The translations under genes and the position numbers were made by a program. A model generated the notes under the pieces. The model worked only from the letters and a program-made list of their open reading frames with translations. It searched no databases and was not told the DNA's origin. 64,000 nucleotides of DNA from Halomonas shengliensis (lineage in GTDB: Bacteria; Pseudomonadota; Gammaproteobacteria; Pseudomonadales; Halomonadaceae): assembly GCF_900104135.1 (NCBI RefSeq), contig NZ_FNIV01000012.1:1-64000 (forward strand), read 5' to 3'. This document shows positions 50,017 to 58,941 of this stretch, piece by piece (within the stretch, counting starts at the first letter, position 1; each line of letters begins with the position of its first letter).

Positions 50017-51297
50017 ATGGAAGAGGTCACCCGCGACTTCCTCGACGCCAACCAGCCGCTGCTGCGCCTGGCCGTGGCCCTGCTGCTGGGGGCGCTGATC
50101 GGCATCGAGCGTGGCTGGGTCGCCCGCGAACAGAAGTCCGGCGAACGCATCGCCGGCATCCGCACCCACGCCCTGGTGGGGCTGCTGGGCGGTCTTGCCG
50201 CCCTGCTCTCCACCGCGCTGACCCCCTGGGCCTTCCCGCTGGTGTTCCTGGCGGTGGCGGGCATCGCCCTGGTGGCCTGGCGGGCGCGCCTGCGCGAGGC
50301 CGAGGACTACAGCATCACCGGCCTGGTGGGGCTGCTGCTGACCTTCTGCTTCGGCGCCGTGGCGCTGGCGGTGGACCCTGCCCTGGCCACCGCCTGTGCC
50401 GTGGTCACCGCGGTGATCCTCGACAACAAGCGCGAGATCCACGGCCTGCTCTATCGGCTGCAGGCCCATGAGCTCGACGCCGGCCTCAAGCTGCTGGTGA
50501 TCAGCGCGGTGATGCTGCCGCTGCTGCCCGACCGCGGCCTGGGCCCCGGCGCGGTGCTCAACCCCTACGAGATCTGGTGGATGGTGGTGCTGATCGCCGC
50601 GGTCTCCTTCGTCGGCTACTTCGCCATCCGCGTGGGCGGCGCCGAGAAGGGCATCCTCTTCACCGGGCTGTTCGCCGGGCTCTCCTCCTCCACCGCCCTG
50701 ACCCTGCACTTCGCGCGCCAGTCGCGGCTCGCCCCGGGGCTCTCGCCGATGCTGGCCGCCGGCATCCTGATCGCCTGCGGCACCATGTTCCCACGCATCC
50801 TGCTCTACGCCGCGGTGATCAGCCCCGCCCTGCTACCTGCGCTGCTGCTGCCGACCGCCCTGATGGGCCTGACCCTCTACCTGCCGGCGCTGTGGCTGTG
50901 GCGCCGGCACCGCGGCGACGGGGCGATCCGCCAGCCGGTGGCGGGGCAGAACCCGCTGGAGCTGCGCACCGCGCTGTTCTTCGGCGCCCTGCTGGCGGCG
51001 ATCATGCTACTGGGGGAGTGGCTGCGCGGCTGGCTGGGGGAGGCCGGCATCTACCTGCTGGCCACCACCTCGGGGATCGCCGACGTCGACGCCATCACCC
51101 TCTCGCTGACGCGGATGTCGCGGGACGTCATCGCCGGGGAGACGGCGGTGGTCGGCATCATCCTCGCCGCGGCCACCAACAACCTGGTCAAGGCGGGACT
51201 GGCCGGTGCCTTCGGCACCCGGCGCACCGCCTGGCGGGTGGGGATGCCAATGCTCGCCTCCCTGGCCATCGGCCTGGCGGTCGCCTGGCTGGCCTGA
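50017..51297 (+). CDS. MgtC/SapB-DUF4010 family membrane protein
   Basis: 426 residues with about 11-12 hydrophobic helices. The N-terminal part has the MgtC-like block LLGALIGIERGW and GIRTHALVGLLGGL; the C-terminal half is DUF4010. Function of this fusion type is not established. The short hydrophilic loop RLREAEDYSITGL follows the first helical bundle. A 16-bp terminator follows the stop. Confidence 0.85.
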   Translation: MEEVTRDFLDANQPLLRLAVALLLGALIGIERGWVAREQKSGERIAGIRTHALVGLLGGLAALLSTALTPWAFPLVFLAVAGIALVAWRARLREAEDYSITGLVGLLLTFCFGAVALAVDPALATACAVVTAVILDNKREIHGLLYRLQAHELDAGLKLLVISAVMLPLLPDRGLGPGAVLNPYEIWWMVVLIAAVSFVGYFAIRVGGAEKGILFTGLFAGLSSSTALTLHFARQSRLAPGLSPMLAAGILIACGTMFPRILLYAAVISPALLPALLLPTALMGLTLYLPALWLWRRHRGDGAIRQPVAGQNPLELRTALFFGALLAAIMLLGEWLRGWLGEAGIYLLATTSGIADVDAITLSLTRMSRDVIAGETAVVGIILAAATNNLVKAGLAGAFGTRRTAWRVGMPMLASLAIGLAVAWLA

Positions 51298-51325
51298 GGC
51301 GGAGGGGGCCGCGGCGCCGAGACGA

Positions 51326-51360
51326 CGACGCCCGCCACGGCGGGGCCGTGGCGGGCGTCG
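51326..51360. terminator. Strong bidirectional terminator
   Basis: A perfect 16-bp stem (51326-51341 with 51345-51360) between the convergent DUF4010 and MDR genes. Confidence 0.8.
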
Positions 51361-51382
51361 CTGGCCCTCGAACCGGGACGCG

Positions 51383-52390
51383 CTACCAGGTGAGGCAGAT
51401 CTTGCCGAAGTGGCGGCCGGCCTCCTGGTGGCGGAAGGCGTCGGCGATCGCCTCCAGCGGGAACTCGCGGTCGATCACCGGGCGCAGGTCGCTGGCCTCC
51501 AGGGCGCGGATCATCTCTAGCTGGTGGCGGCGACTGCCGACGATCAGCCCCTTCAGGCTGGCCTGCTTGGCCATCAGCTTGGCGGTGGGGATCTCCCCCT
51601 CACGGCCGGTGAGCACGCCGATCAGGGCGATATGCCCACCGATGCGCACCGCCTCGATGGACTGCGGCAGGGTGCCGGGGCCGCCCACCTCGACCACCTG
51701 GTCGACCCCCTCACCGCCGGTCAGCGCCTTCACGGTCCTGCCCCACTCCGGGTCCTCGCGGTAGTTGATGACGTGCTCGGCCCCCAGCTCGCGCAGCCGC
51801 TCGAGCTTCACATCCGAGGAAGAGGTGGCGATCACCCGCGCCCCCATCAGCCGCGCGAACTGCAGGGCGAAGATGGAGACGCCGCCGGTACCCAGCACCA
51901 GCACCGTGTCGCCGGCCTTGAGGCCGCCGTCCACCACCAGGGCGCGCCAGGCGGTGAGCCCGGCGGTGGTCAGGGTGGCCGACTCGGCGTGGGACCAGCC
52001 CGCCGGCTGGCGGGTGAAGGCGCTGGCCTTCGCTACCACCTGCTCGCGGGCGTAGCCCTCGACACCATCGCCCGGGGTGGTGGCGAAGTTGCCCAGCCGT
52101 GCCGGCCCCTCCAGCCAGGGCGGGAAGAAGGTGGAGACGACCCGGTCGCCTTCGGCGAACTCGGTGACGCCCTCGCCCACCGCCTCGACCACGCCGGCAC
52201 CGTCGGACATGGGGATGCGCCCGTCGTCCACCGGGATCATCCCCGCCACCACGGCGTAGTCATGGAAGTTCAGCGAGCTGGCGTGAAGGCGCACGCGGAT
52301 CTCGCCGGGGCCGGGCTCCCCCGGCGCCTGCTGTTCGCTCAACTGGAGGTTATCGAGCCCACCCGGGCTCTTCAGGGTCACGACCTTCAT
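51383..52390 (-). CDS. MDR-family NAD(P)H-dependent oxidoreductase
   Basis: 335 residues, medium-chain dehydrogenase/reductase fold. GroES-like N-domain (HASSLNFHDYAVVAG), then Rossmann domain with VLVLGTGGVSIFALQFARLM. The cysteine zinc ligands of alcohol dehydrogenases are missing at the usual position (SLNFHD), so it is zinc-independent, like quinone oxidoreductases. Substrate unknown. Ends 75 bp downstream of the start of the next gene and may be co-transcribed with the M24 gene upstream. Confidence 0.85.
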   Translation of the reverse strand: MKVVTLKSPGGLDNLQLSEQQAPGEPGPGEIRVRLHASSLNFHDYAVVAGMIPVDDGRIPMSDGAGVVEAVGEGVTEFAEGDRVVSTFFPPWLEGPARLGNFATTPGDGVEGYAREQVVAKASAFTRQPAGWSHAESATLTTAGLTAWRALVVDGGLKAGDTVLVLGTGGVSIFALQFARLMGARVIATSSSDVKLERLRELGAEHVINYREDPEWGRTVKALTGGEGVDQVVEVGGPGTLPQSIEAVRIGGHIALIGVLTGREGEIPTAKLMAKQASLKGLIVGSRRHQLEMIRALEASDLRPVIDREFPLEAIADAFRHQEAGRHFGKICLTW

Positions 52391-52465
52391 GTCCGCTCCT
52401 CGTCGCTGGAATCGATGGATATCCGGAATAGCCTGACACAGGGGTGCGGGCGATGCCCGCCGAGA

Positions 52466-53656
52466 TCAAGCCCCGCGCTCGTTGAGCCACCAGTCGTTAC
52501 CGGTGAGGGGCACGGCGCCATCGGCGGTGACCCGCACGGTGTCGCTGAGCCCCACGCCCCACTCCCCCGGGCGGCGCAGGCAGAGCGGCAGGTGGAAGAC
52601 CATGTCCTCGGCGAACTCGCGGGCCTGGCCCCGGGCGATATAGCCGGTGCCCTCCACCCAGCTGGGCGGGAACTGCGCGCCCACCGCGTAGCCGAACACC
52701 CCCGAGAAGAACAGCGCCTCGCCGTGGGGCGCCAGCACCGCCTCGGCGGAGCGGGCGGCGTCGTCGAAGCTGCGTCCCGGGCGCATCTCGGCGACGAGCG
52801 CCTCGAAGAGCCCACGACACAGATCCCGCACCGCCTGCATCTGGGCCGTGGCCCGCCCGGCCACGGCGGTGCGCATCATCGGTGCGGTATAGCGCTGGTA
52901 GGCGCTGCCGAACTCCAGGAACACCGGGTCGCCCGGCTCGATGATGCGACGCTTGTGGTTGACGTGGATGATGCTGATGCGCCGCCCGCTGGTGACGATG
53001 GGCTGCAGGCTCATGAACTCGCCACCCGCGGCGAGCAGGGCGCGGGCACCCTCGGCGGCGACGTCGTTGTCGCTGACCCCGGGGGCGATCACCGCCTCGG
53101 CGGCAGCGAGGCCGGCCGCGGTGATGCGCGCGCTCTCGGCGAGGCAGTCGAGCTCCGCCGGCGTCTTGACCAGGCGGATGGCATCCACCAGGGCCCCGCC
53201 GTCGTCGCGGAAGCGCTCGGCGCCGAGTCGCGCCTGCAGCTCGCGGATCACGCCATGGCGAAGCCCGGCGCCATAGAGGTCCAGGCCGATGGCGCGCTGC
53301 CCCGCCAGGGTCTCGGCCAGCGGTGCGATCACCTCGTCGACTCCCTCCCAGCGGTAGCCGAGGATCTCGTCCACCGTGGCGGTGACCACCGCCGGGCCGG
53401 TCTCGATGGAGGGCACCTGCAGCACCCGCCATTCGGCCGTGACCACCAGGGCGGTATGCACCGAGACCTCGAAGGTGTGGTAGCCGGTCAGGTAGAAGAT
53501 GTCCGCCGGGTCGGTGAGCAGCAGGGCGTCGAGGCCCGCCGCATCCATGGCGGCGCGCACCCGGGCCAGGCGGGCGGCGAACTCCTCGGGCGGGAAGGGC
53601 AGCTCGCTGCCCTGGAGGCTGGCCGCGAGGGCGTGGCGGTAGGCGTGGTGGTCCAT
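52466..53656 (-). CDS. M24-family (creatinase/prolidase fold) protein
   Basis: 396 residues. A creatinase N-terminal domain (about 1-170) is followed by a pita-bread M24 domain. The usual five metal ligands of aminopeptidase P/prolidase are mostly absent: the Asp of the GD...DxG block is Glu (FLEFGSAYQRY), the second Asp is replaced in TAPMMRT, and the HG.GH segment reads GVFGYAVG. A metal-free, creatinase-like hydrolase is therefore more likely than a peptidase. Ectoine hydrolases (DoeA/EutD) belong to this branch and would suit Halomonas, but no doeB/doeC neighbour is here, so this remains a possibility only. Confidence 0.75.
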   Translation of the reverse strand: MDHHAYRHALAASLQGSELPFPPEEFAARLARVRAAMDAAGLDALLLTDPADIFYLTGYHTFEVSVHTALVVTAEWRVLQVPSIETGPAVVTATVDEILGYRWEGVDEVIAPLAETLAGQRAIGLDLYGAGLRHGVIRELQARLGAERFRDDGGALVDAIRLVKTPAELDCLAESARITAAGLAAAEAVIAPGVSDNDVAAEGARALLAAGGEFMSLQPIVTSGRRISIIHVNHKRRIIEPGDPVFLEFGSAYQRYTAPMMRTAVAGRATAQMQAVRDLCRGLFEALVAEMRPGRSFDDAARSAEAVLAPHGEALFFSGVFGYAVGAQFPPSWVEGTGYIARGQAREFAEDMVFHLPLCLRRPGEWGVGLSDTVRVTADGAVPLTGNDWWLNERGA

Positions 53657-53792
53657 GGCGATCTCCGCGGTGATGGGCCGACTCCGGCAGTGTAGTCGTG
53701 ACGGGCGTCATGCACGGCGGCGATTGGCCCTGTTCGCGCCCCCCGCGGTCTCGTAGAATCCAGCCTCGTGTTGAACTCGACAGGATGATGAC

Positions 53793-54518
53793 ATGGGCAG
53801 GGCCTTCCAGAACCGCAAGGAATCCATGGCCAAGACGGCCGCCGCCAAGACCAAGGTCTACAGCAAGTACGGCCGCGAGATCTACGTGGTCGCCAAGCAG
53901 GGTGGCACCGACCCCAACGGCAACCTGGCGCTGCGCGGGCTGATCGAGCGCGCCAAGAAGGACCAGGTGCCCAGCCACGTGATCGACAAGGCGCTGGACA
54001 AGGCCAGCGGCGTGGGCGGCGAGGACTACTCCCCGGCCCGCTACGAGGGCTTCGGCCCGGGCAGCTGCATGGTCATCGTCGACTGCCTCACCGACAACCC
54101 CAACCGCACCTTCGGCGAGGTGCGCACCTGCTTCAACCGCGCCAAGAGCAAGCTCGGCACCCCGGGCAGCGTCAGCCACATGTTCGACCACTGCGCCATC
54201 CTGGCCTTCCCGGGCGACGACGAGGAGGCGGTGCTCGAGGCGCTGATGGAGGCCGATGTCGACGTCACCGACATCGAGAACGAGGAGGGTCGGATCACCG
54301 TCTTCGCCCCCCATACCGAGTACGCCAAGGCCAAGCAGGCACTGCTCGACGCCTTCGGCGAGCTGGAGTTCGAGGTCGACGAGATCCAGTTCGTGCCCCA
54401 GACCACCACCCCGCTTGCCGGCGACGATGTGGCGCTGTTCGAGAAGCTGGTCGACGCCCTCAACGACTGCGACGACGTCCAGAACGTCTTCCACAACGCC
54501 GAACTGCCCGAGGCGTAA
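53793..54518 (+). CDS. YebC/PmpR-family regulator (YeeN type)
   Basis: 241 residues. The N-terminus [20 protein letters not shown] is that of the YeeN subgroup, followed by conserved blocks [27 protein letters not shown] and the DxxDxE-like acidic parts. Family members bind DNA and some have recently been linked to translation of polyproline stretches; the role here is not determined. Followed 10 bp later by the DsbD-like gene, probably co-transcribed. Confidence 0.9.
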   Translation: MGRAFQNRKESMAKTAAAKTKVYSKYGREIYVVAKQGGTDPNGNLALRGLIERAKKDQVPSHVIDKALDKASGVGGEDYSPARYEGFGPGSCMVIVDCLTDNPNRTFGEVRTCFNRAKSKLGTPGSVSHMFDHCAILAFPGDDEEAVLEALMEADVDVTDIENEEGRITVFAPHTEYAKAKQALLDAFGELEFEVDEIQFVPQTTTPLAGDDVALFEKLVDALNDCDDVQNVFHNAELPEA

Positions 54519-54527
54519 GGCCCGGCC

Positions 54528-55761
54528 ATGGCGACACGCCTGCTGCGGGCCTGGCTGCTGCTGGCGCTGGCGCTACCGCTGCTGGCCGGCGGCACGGCGG
54601 CCGCCACCGCCGAGGCGCCCGCCGCCCGCCGCCCGCCAGGAAGCCGCCACCCTGTGGTACTTCTGGCGTGAGCACTGCCCCTTCTGTCGCGGGGCCTCCG
54701 CCTGGCTGGACCGCCTGGAGCATGAGCGGCCGGCACTGCTGGTGGAGCGGGTCAATGTGGTGGAGGATGCCGCCGGCCGCGCCCGCTTCATCGCGATGAT
54801 GGGCGAACGCGGCCAGACGCCCAACGCCGTGCCCACCTTCATCCTCGGCGAGCGGGTCTGGGTCGGCTTCGCCCCGCCCATCGCCGAGGCCATCGAGGCT
54901 CAGCTGGGCAGCGAGGCGGCCGAGGCCGTGTCCCGCTATCGCCTGGACCTCGGTCCCCTCGGGCGCCTCGACCTCGCCGAACAGCCGATGCTGGTAGGCA
55001 CCCTGCTGATCGCCTTCGTGGATGGCTTCAACCCCTGCTCGCTGTGGGTGCTGACCGTGCTGCTGGCGATGATCCTCGGCAGCGGCTCCCGGGCGCGCAC
55101 CGCGGCGGTGGGCGGCACCTTCCTGCTGGTCACCGCGACGCTCTACGGGCTGTTCATCGCCGGGCTGTTCGCCGCCCTCTCGGTGGCCCACCACCTCGCC
55201 GGGATCCAGCTGGTGGTGGCGCTGTTCGCGCTGGGGTTCGGCGCGGTCAACGTCAAGGACTACTTCGCCTTCAAGCAAGGCCTCTCCTTCACCATCCCCG
55301 AGCGCTTCAAGCCACGCATCTACCGCGGCAGCCGCGCGGTGCGCCGTGATCGTCCGCTGCCCGCCATCCTGCTCACCACCGTGGTACTGGCCGCCGGGGT
55401 GGCGCTGATCGAGCTGCCCTGCACCGCGGGCTTCCCGGTGGTGTGGAGCTCGCTGGTCGCCGAGGCGGGCATCCAGGGCCCGGCCTTCGCCGGCCTGCTG
55501 GCCAGCTACCTGGTGGTCTACCTGCTCGACGAGATCCTGATACTCGGCACCGCCATCGTCACCCTGCGCATCGGCCGCCTGCAGGAGACCCACGGCCGCA
55601 CGCTGAAGCTGGTCGGCGGCATGGTGATGCTGGCGCTGGGTGGCGTGCTGCTGATCGAGCCCAGCCTGATGGAGAGCCTGGCCGGCTTCCTGGCGGTGGT
55701 CGGCATCGCCCTCGCCGGCACCCTGGCGGTGATCGCCGTCAGCCGCCGCGGTAGTGGCTGA
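54528..55761 (+). pseudogene. Frameshifted glutaredoxin-DsbD-like membrane protein
   Basis: The gene starts at the ATG 54528 with a signal peptide (MATRLLRAWLLLALALPLLA) but that frame stops after 47 codons at 54671. The rest continues in the +1 frame: a glutaredoxin-like domain with HCPFCRGASAW, then 6 or so hydrophobic helices with NPCSLWVL and LPCTAGFP, the paired-cysteine pattern of the DsbD/CcdA transmembrane domain. Removing one base in the GCC/CCG-rich run at about 54610-54640 restores one frame of about 410 codons. No start codon in the second frame gives a signal peptide. It may be a real recent mutation, a sequencing error or programmed frameshifting. A periplasmic disulfide-exchange role is likely for the intact form. 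Confidence 0.75.
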
Positions 55762-55773
55762 CGGCCATCCGGA

Positions 55774-56214
55774 CTACTCCACGGTGATGGTGATGACCTC
55801 CGAGGTCACCGGCGGGTCGAAGCTCAGGTGCCGGTGGTCCATGAACAACAGCTGCAGGTCATGCTCGCCCGGCGCCAGCTCCAGCGTGGTCTCGGTCTGG
55901 CCGCCGCCGAAATGGCGCATGCCGTCGTTGGCCGGCAGCGGCTGGTCGAGATCCACCGCGTCCAGCGGCGTGTCCACCAGCAGATGGTGGTGACCGGTGC
56001 CCTCGGCCTGGGTGCCGGCGGGGGCCACGCCCATCCCCCTGAGGCCCATGCGCACGGTCACCGGGCCAGAGAGGGTCGCGCCCTGCTCGGGTGAAAGGAA
56101 ATAGACCTCGGCCCCCTCCGGGGCCGCGACACGTTCCATCTCGGCCATGGCCGGGGCCGCCAGCAAAGCACTGCCGGCCAGGCCCAGCGCCAGGGCAAGG
56201 ATCCGTGGGTTCAT
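55774..56214 (-). CDS. DUF4399 periplasmic protein
   Basis: 146 residues. Signal peptide (LALALGLAGSALLAAPAMAE) and a compact domain with GHHHLLVD and the C-terminal MDHRHLSFDPPVTS, the pattern of DUF4399. Function unknown; the HHH segment could bind metal. It is convergent with the DsbD-like gene (12 bp gap). Start at 56214, just before the signal peptide. Confidence 0.85.
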   Translation of the reverse strand: MNPRILALALGLAGSALLAAPAMAEMERVAAPEGAEVYFLSPEQGATLSGPVTVRMGLRGMGVAPAGTQAEGTGHHHLLVDTPLDAVDLDQPLPANDGMRHFGGGQTETTLELAPGEHDLQLLFMDHRHLSFDPPVTSEVITITVE

Positions 56215-56371
56215 GATGCTCTCCTCTGCCATCCCCGATGGCATGCAGGGCGGCAGGTGCCGCCGGATACGCCATGCGGGCTATCCAGAGCCCGCTCCCA
56301 TCCTGTCAGGCTAGTCGAGAGCGGCAGGCTTGGCAGGGAGCATCGGTTGGCAACGGCAGCGCACGCCTCGC

Positions 56372-57274
56372 TCAGCGTCCCTTCTGGGACTCCTGCCACG
56401 CCTCGGCGGCCTCCTCCACACCGGGTTCGTCGCTGCGCTCGAGGGCCGCCCGGCGCCGGGCCTCCTCGTCGCGCACATCGTCGATCACTGTCATCAGCTC
56501 CTCCACGTCGACGGGCGCGGTGTCGTGCACGAAGCGCCCGGTGAGGCGGCTCTCCGGGTGCAGCTCACCGGCCTCATAGAGCGCCCAGATCTCCTTGCCG
56601 TAGTCGGTGGCCAAAAGCTCCGGGGCGAAGCGCCCGAAGTAGCGGCGCATGTTGTCCACGTCGCGCTCGAACATCCACTCGGCGCCGTTGTTGCCGGCGG
56701 CATCCACCGCCTGGGGCAGGTCGATGATCACCGGCCCGTCGGCGGCCAGCAGCACGTTGAACTCGGAGAGGTCGCCGTGTACCAGGCCGGCACACAGCAT
56801 CCTCACCACGTCGCCGATGATCTTGGCATAGTGCTCGCGGGCCTCGTCGGCGCCGAGGGTCACGTCGTCCAGGCGCGGGGCGGTGAGCCCGTCGGCGTCG
56901 ATGATCATCTCCATCAGCAGCACGCCGTCGATGAAGCCGTAGGGCTCGGGCACCCTCACGTCGGCCGCGGCCAGCCGGTAGAGGGCGTCTACCTCGGCGT
57001 TGAGCCAGGCCTGCTCCTGCTCCCTCTGGCCGTATCGGGTCTTCTTGGCCATCGCCCGGGAGCGGCGGCTGTTGCGCCCGCGCCGGCCCTCCTGGTACTG
57101 CACGGCCTGCTTGAAGCTGCGCTGCCTGGCCTCCTTGAACACCTTGGCGCAGCGCCGCTCCCCGTGGGAGCGCACCACGTAGACCTGGGCCTCCTTGCCG
57201 CTCATCAGCTGGCCCTCCACCGCCTCGATCAGGCCGTCGTCCACCAGCGGCTGCAGGCGCTTGGGTATCTTCAT
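56372..57274 (-). CDS. RIO1-type serine protein kinase (PA4780 family)
   Basis: 300 residues. N-terminal short winged-helix-like segment (IPKRLQPLVDDGLIEAVEGQ), then a kinase core: KVFKEA carries the ATP-binding Lys, GLVHGDLSEFNVLL is the catalytic loop (HGDLS-x-x-N), and VIIDLPQAVD supplies the metal-binding Asp. This matches the bacterial PA4780/RIO family. Substrates unknown. GGGAG precedes the ATG at 57274. Same direction as dbpA and 28 bp after it, so possibly one operon. Confidence 0.88.
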   Translation of the reverse strand: MKIPKRLQPLVDDGLIEAVEGQLMSGKEAQVYVVRSHGERRCAKVFKEARQRSFKQAVQYQEGRRGRNSRRSRAMAKKTRYGQREQEQAWLNAEVDALYRLAAADVRVPEPYGFIDGVLLMEMIIDADGLTAPRLDDVTLGADEAREHYAKIIGDVVRMLCAGLVHGDLSEFNVLLAADGPVIIDLPQAVDAAGNNGAEWMFERDVDNMRRYFGRFAPELLATDYGKEIWALYEAGELHPESRLTGRFVHDTAPVDVEELMTVIDDVRDEEARRRAALERSDEPGVEEAAEAWQESQKGR

Positions 57275-57302
57275 CGTTGCTCCCGAAGTTGGCCGATGCC
57301 TG

Positions 57303-58706
57303 TCATCGGCTGACCCGCCGGACGCGCACGCGGCGTCCCTTGATCCGGCCGTCGAGCAGTCGCGCCAGGGCCCGGTCGGCCACCTCGCGTCGCACGGCCA
57401 CATAGGCGCTGTTGGCCAGCACCTTGATCCTGCCCACCTGGTCGCCGGCCAGCCCCGCCTCGCCGGTCAGGGCGCCGAGGATATCGCCGGGGCGTACCTT
57501 CTGCTTCTTGCCGGCGCCCAGCTGCAGGGTCGCCATGGGCGGCACCAGAGGGTCGCCGGCGAGCACCGCGCGCGGCGGCAACGCGGCTTCCTCCAGGGGC
57601 TCGCCGCGGAAGGCGTTGAGACGCGCCAGCCGGTATTCCTCACCCTCGCCGACCAGGGTGCAGGCGATGCCGGCGCTGCCGGCCCGGCCGGTACGCCCGA
57701 CGCGGTGCACATGCACCTCGAGCTCCCGGGCGATGTGATAGTTGAACACCGCATCGAGCTCGGCGATATCGAGCCCACGGGCGGCCACGTCGGTGGCCAC
57801 CAGGATCGAGGCGCTGCGGTTGGCGAACAGCACCAGCAGCCGATCGCGGTCGGCCTGCTCCAGGTCGCCATGCAGCGCCAGGGCGCTGAAGCCCGCCGCG
57901 TCGAGCGCCTGGGCCACCTCGTCGGTCTCGCGCTTGGTGTTGCAGAACACCACGCTCGACGCCGGACGGAGGTGCAGCAGCAGCCGGCAGAGCGCCTCCA
58001 GGCGCGCCTCGTCGCCATCATTCACCCGATAGACCCGCTCATGGATGCTGCCGGGGTCGTGGCTCTCGGCCGCCTCCACGCCGACCGGGTCGCGTATCAG
58101 CGCCGCGGCCACAGGGCGCACGGCATCGGAGAAGGTGGCGCTGAACAGCAGCGTCTGACGCGACGCCGGGGTCTCGGCGACGATCGCCTCCAGGCTCGCC
58201 TGGAAGCCCATGTCGAGCATCCTGTCCGCCTCGTCCAGCACCAGGGTCGCAAGCCCATCCAGGACGAGCGAGCCCTTGCGCAAGTGCTCCTCGATGCGAC
58301 CCGGGGTGCCCACCACCAGGTGCGCGCCGTGGGCCAGGGAGGCGAGCTGGGGGCCGAAGGGGGCACCGCCGCACAGGGTCAGCACCTTGACGTTGGGCAG
58401 GGTCCGTGCCAGCCGGCGCAGCTCGCCGGCCACCTGGCCGGCCAGCTCCCGGGTCGGGCAGAGCACCAGCCCCTGCACCCGGAAGCTGGCCAGGTCGAGC
58501 CGCGAGAGCAGCCCCAGGCCGAAGGCCGCGGTCTTGCCGGAACCGGTCCTGGCCCGGGCGATCACGTCGCGGCCGGCCAGGATCGGCGGCAGGCTCTCGG
58601 CCTGGATCGGCGTCATGGCGGTGAAGCCGAGGGAGTCGAGGTTATCGAGCAGCGACGTCGCCAGCGGCAGCGTGGCGAAGGCGGCGTCGGATGGAGTATC
58701 GGACAA
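57303..58706 (-). CDS. dbpA: ATP-dependent RNA helicase DbpA
   Basis: 467 residues from a TTG start with AGGAT eight bases upstream. DEAD-box helicase: Q motif (TPIQAESLPPIL), Walker A (ARTGSGKTAAFG), DEAD in VLDEADRMLDMGF, SAT in FSATFS and HRVGRTGR. The C-terminal domain (about 390-467) is the DbpA RNA-recognition fold that binds 23S rRNA hairpin 92. It acts in 50S ribosome assembly. No ATG exists near the right position; the longer upstream frame is not supported. Confidence 0.92.
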   Translation of the reverse strand: MSDTPSDAAFATLPLATSLLDNLDSLGFTAMTPIQAESLPPILAGRDVIARARTGSGKTAAFGLGLLSRLDLASFRVQGLVLCPTRELAGQVAGELRRLARTLPNVKVLTLCGGAPFGPQLASLAHGAHLVVGTPGRIEEHLRKGSLVLDGLATLVLDEADRMLDMGFQASLEAIVAETPASRQTLLFSATFSDAVRPVAAALIRDPVGVEAAESHDPGSIHERVYRVNDGDEARLEALCRLLLHLRPASSVVFCNTKRETDEVAQALDAAGFSALALHGDLEQADRDRLLVLFANRSASILVATDVAARGLDIAELDAVFNYHIARELEVHVHRVGRTGRAGSAGIACTLVGEGEEYRLARLNAFRGEPLEEAALPPRAVLAGDPLVPPMATLQLGAGKKQKVRPGDILGALTGEAGLAGDQVGRIKVLANSAYVAVRREVADRALARLLDGRIKGRRVRVRRVSR

Positions 58707-58941
58707 GGGGAGATCCTGCAGGCAAGAAAGGGCGCCGGTGACGACGAGCGCGTCGGGGTGATGACGGGGAGCGACGAGAGCCGGACGGCATGGCCCGGCA
58801 AGGCGGGCGGATGGCAGGTCGGCAGGATAGCAGAAAGCGCCGGACAGTGCCCCCGGCCGGGCTAGCGATGGCGCCTCTGCTATGATGGCCGCCACGCCCC
58901 ATTCATCGCCCCACGCCGGGGCCAGAAAAGTTGCCGTGCCC

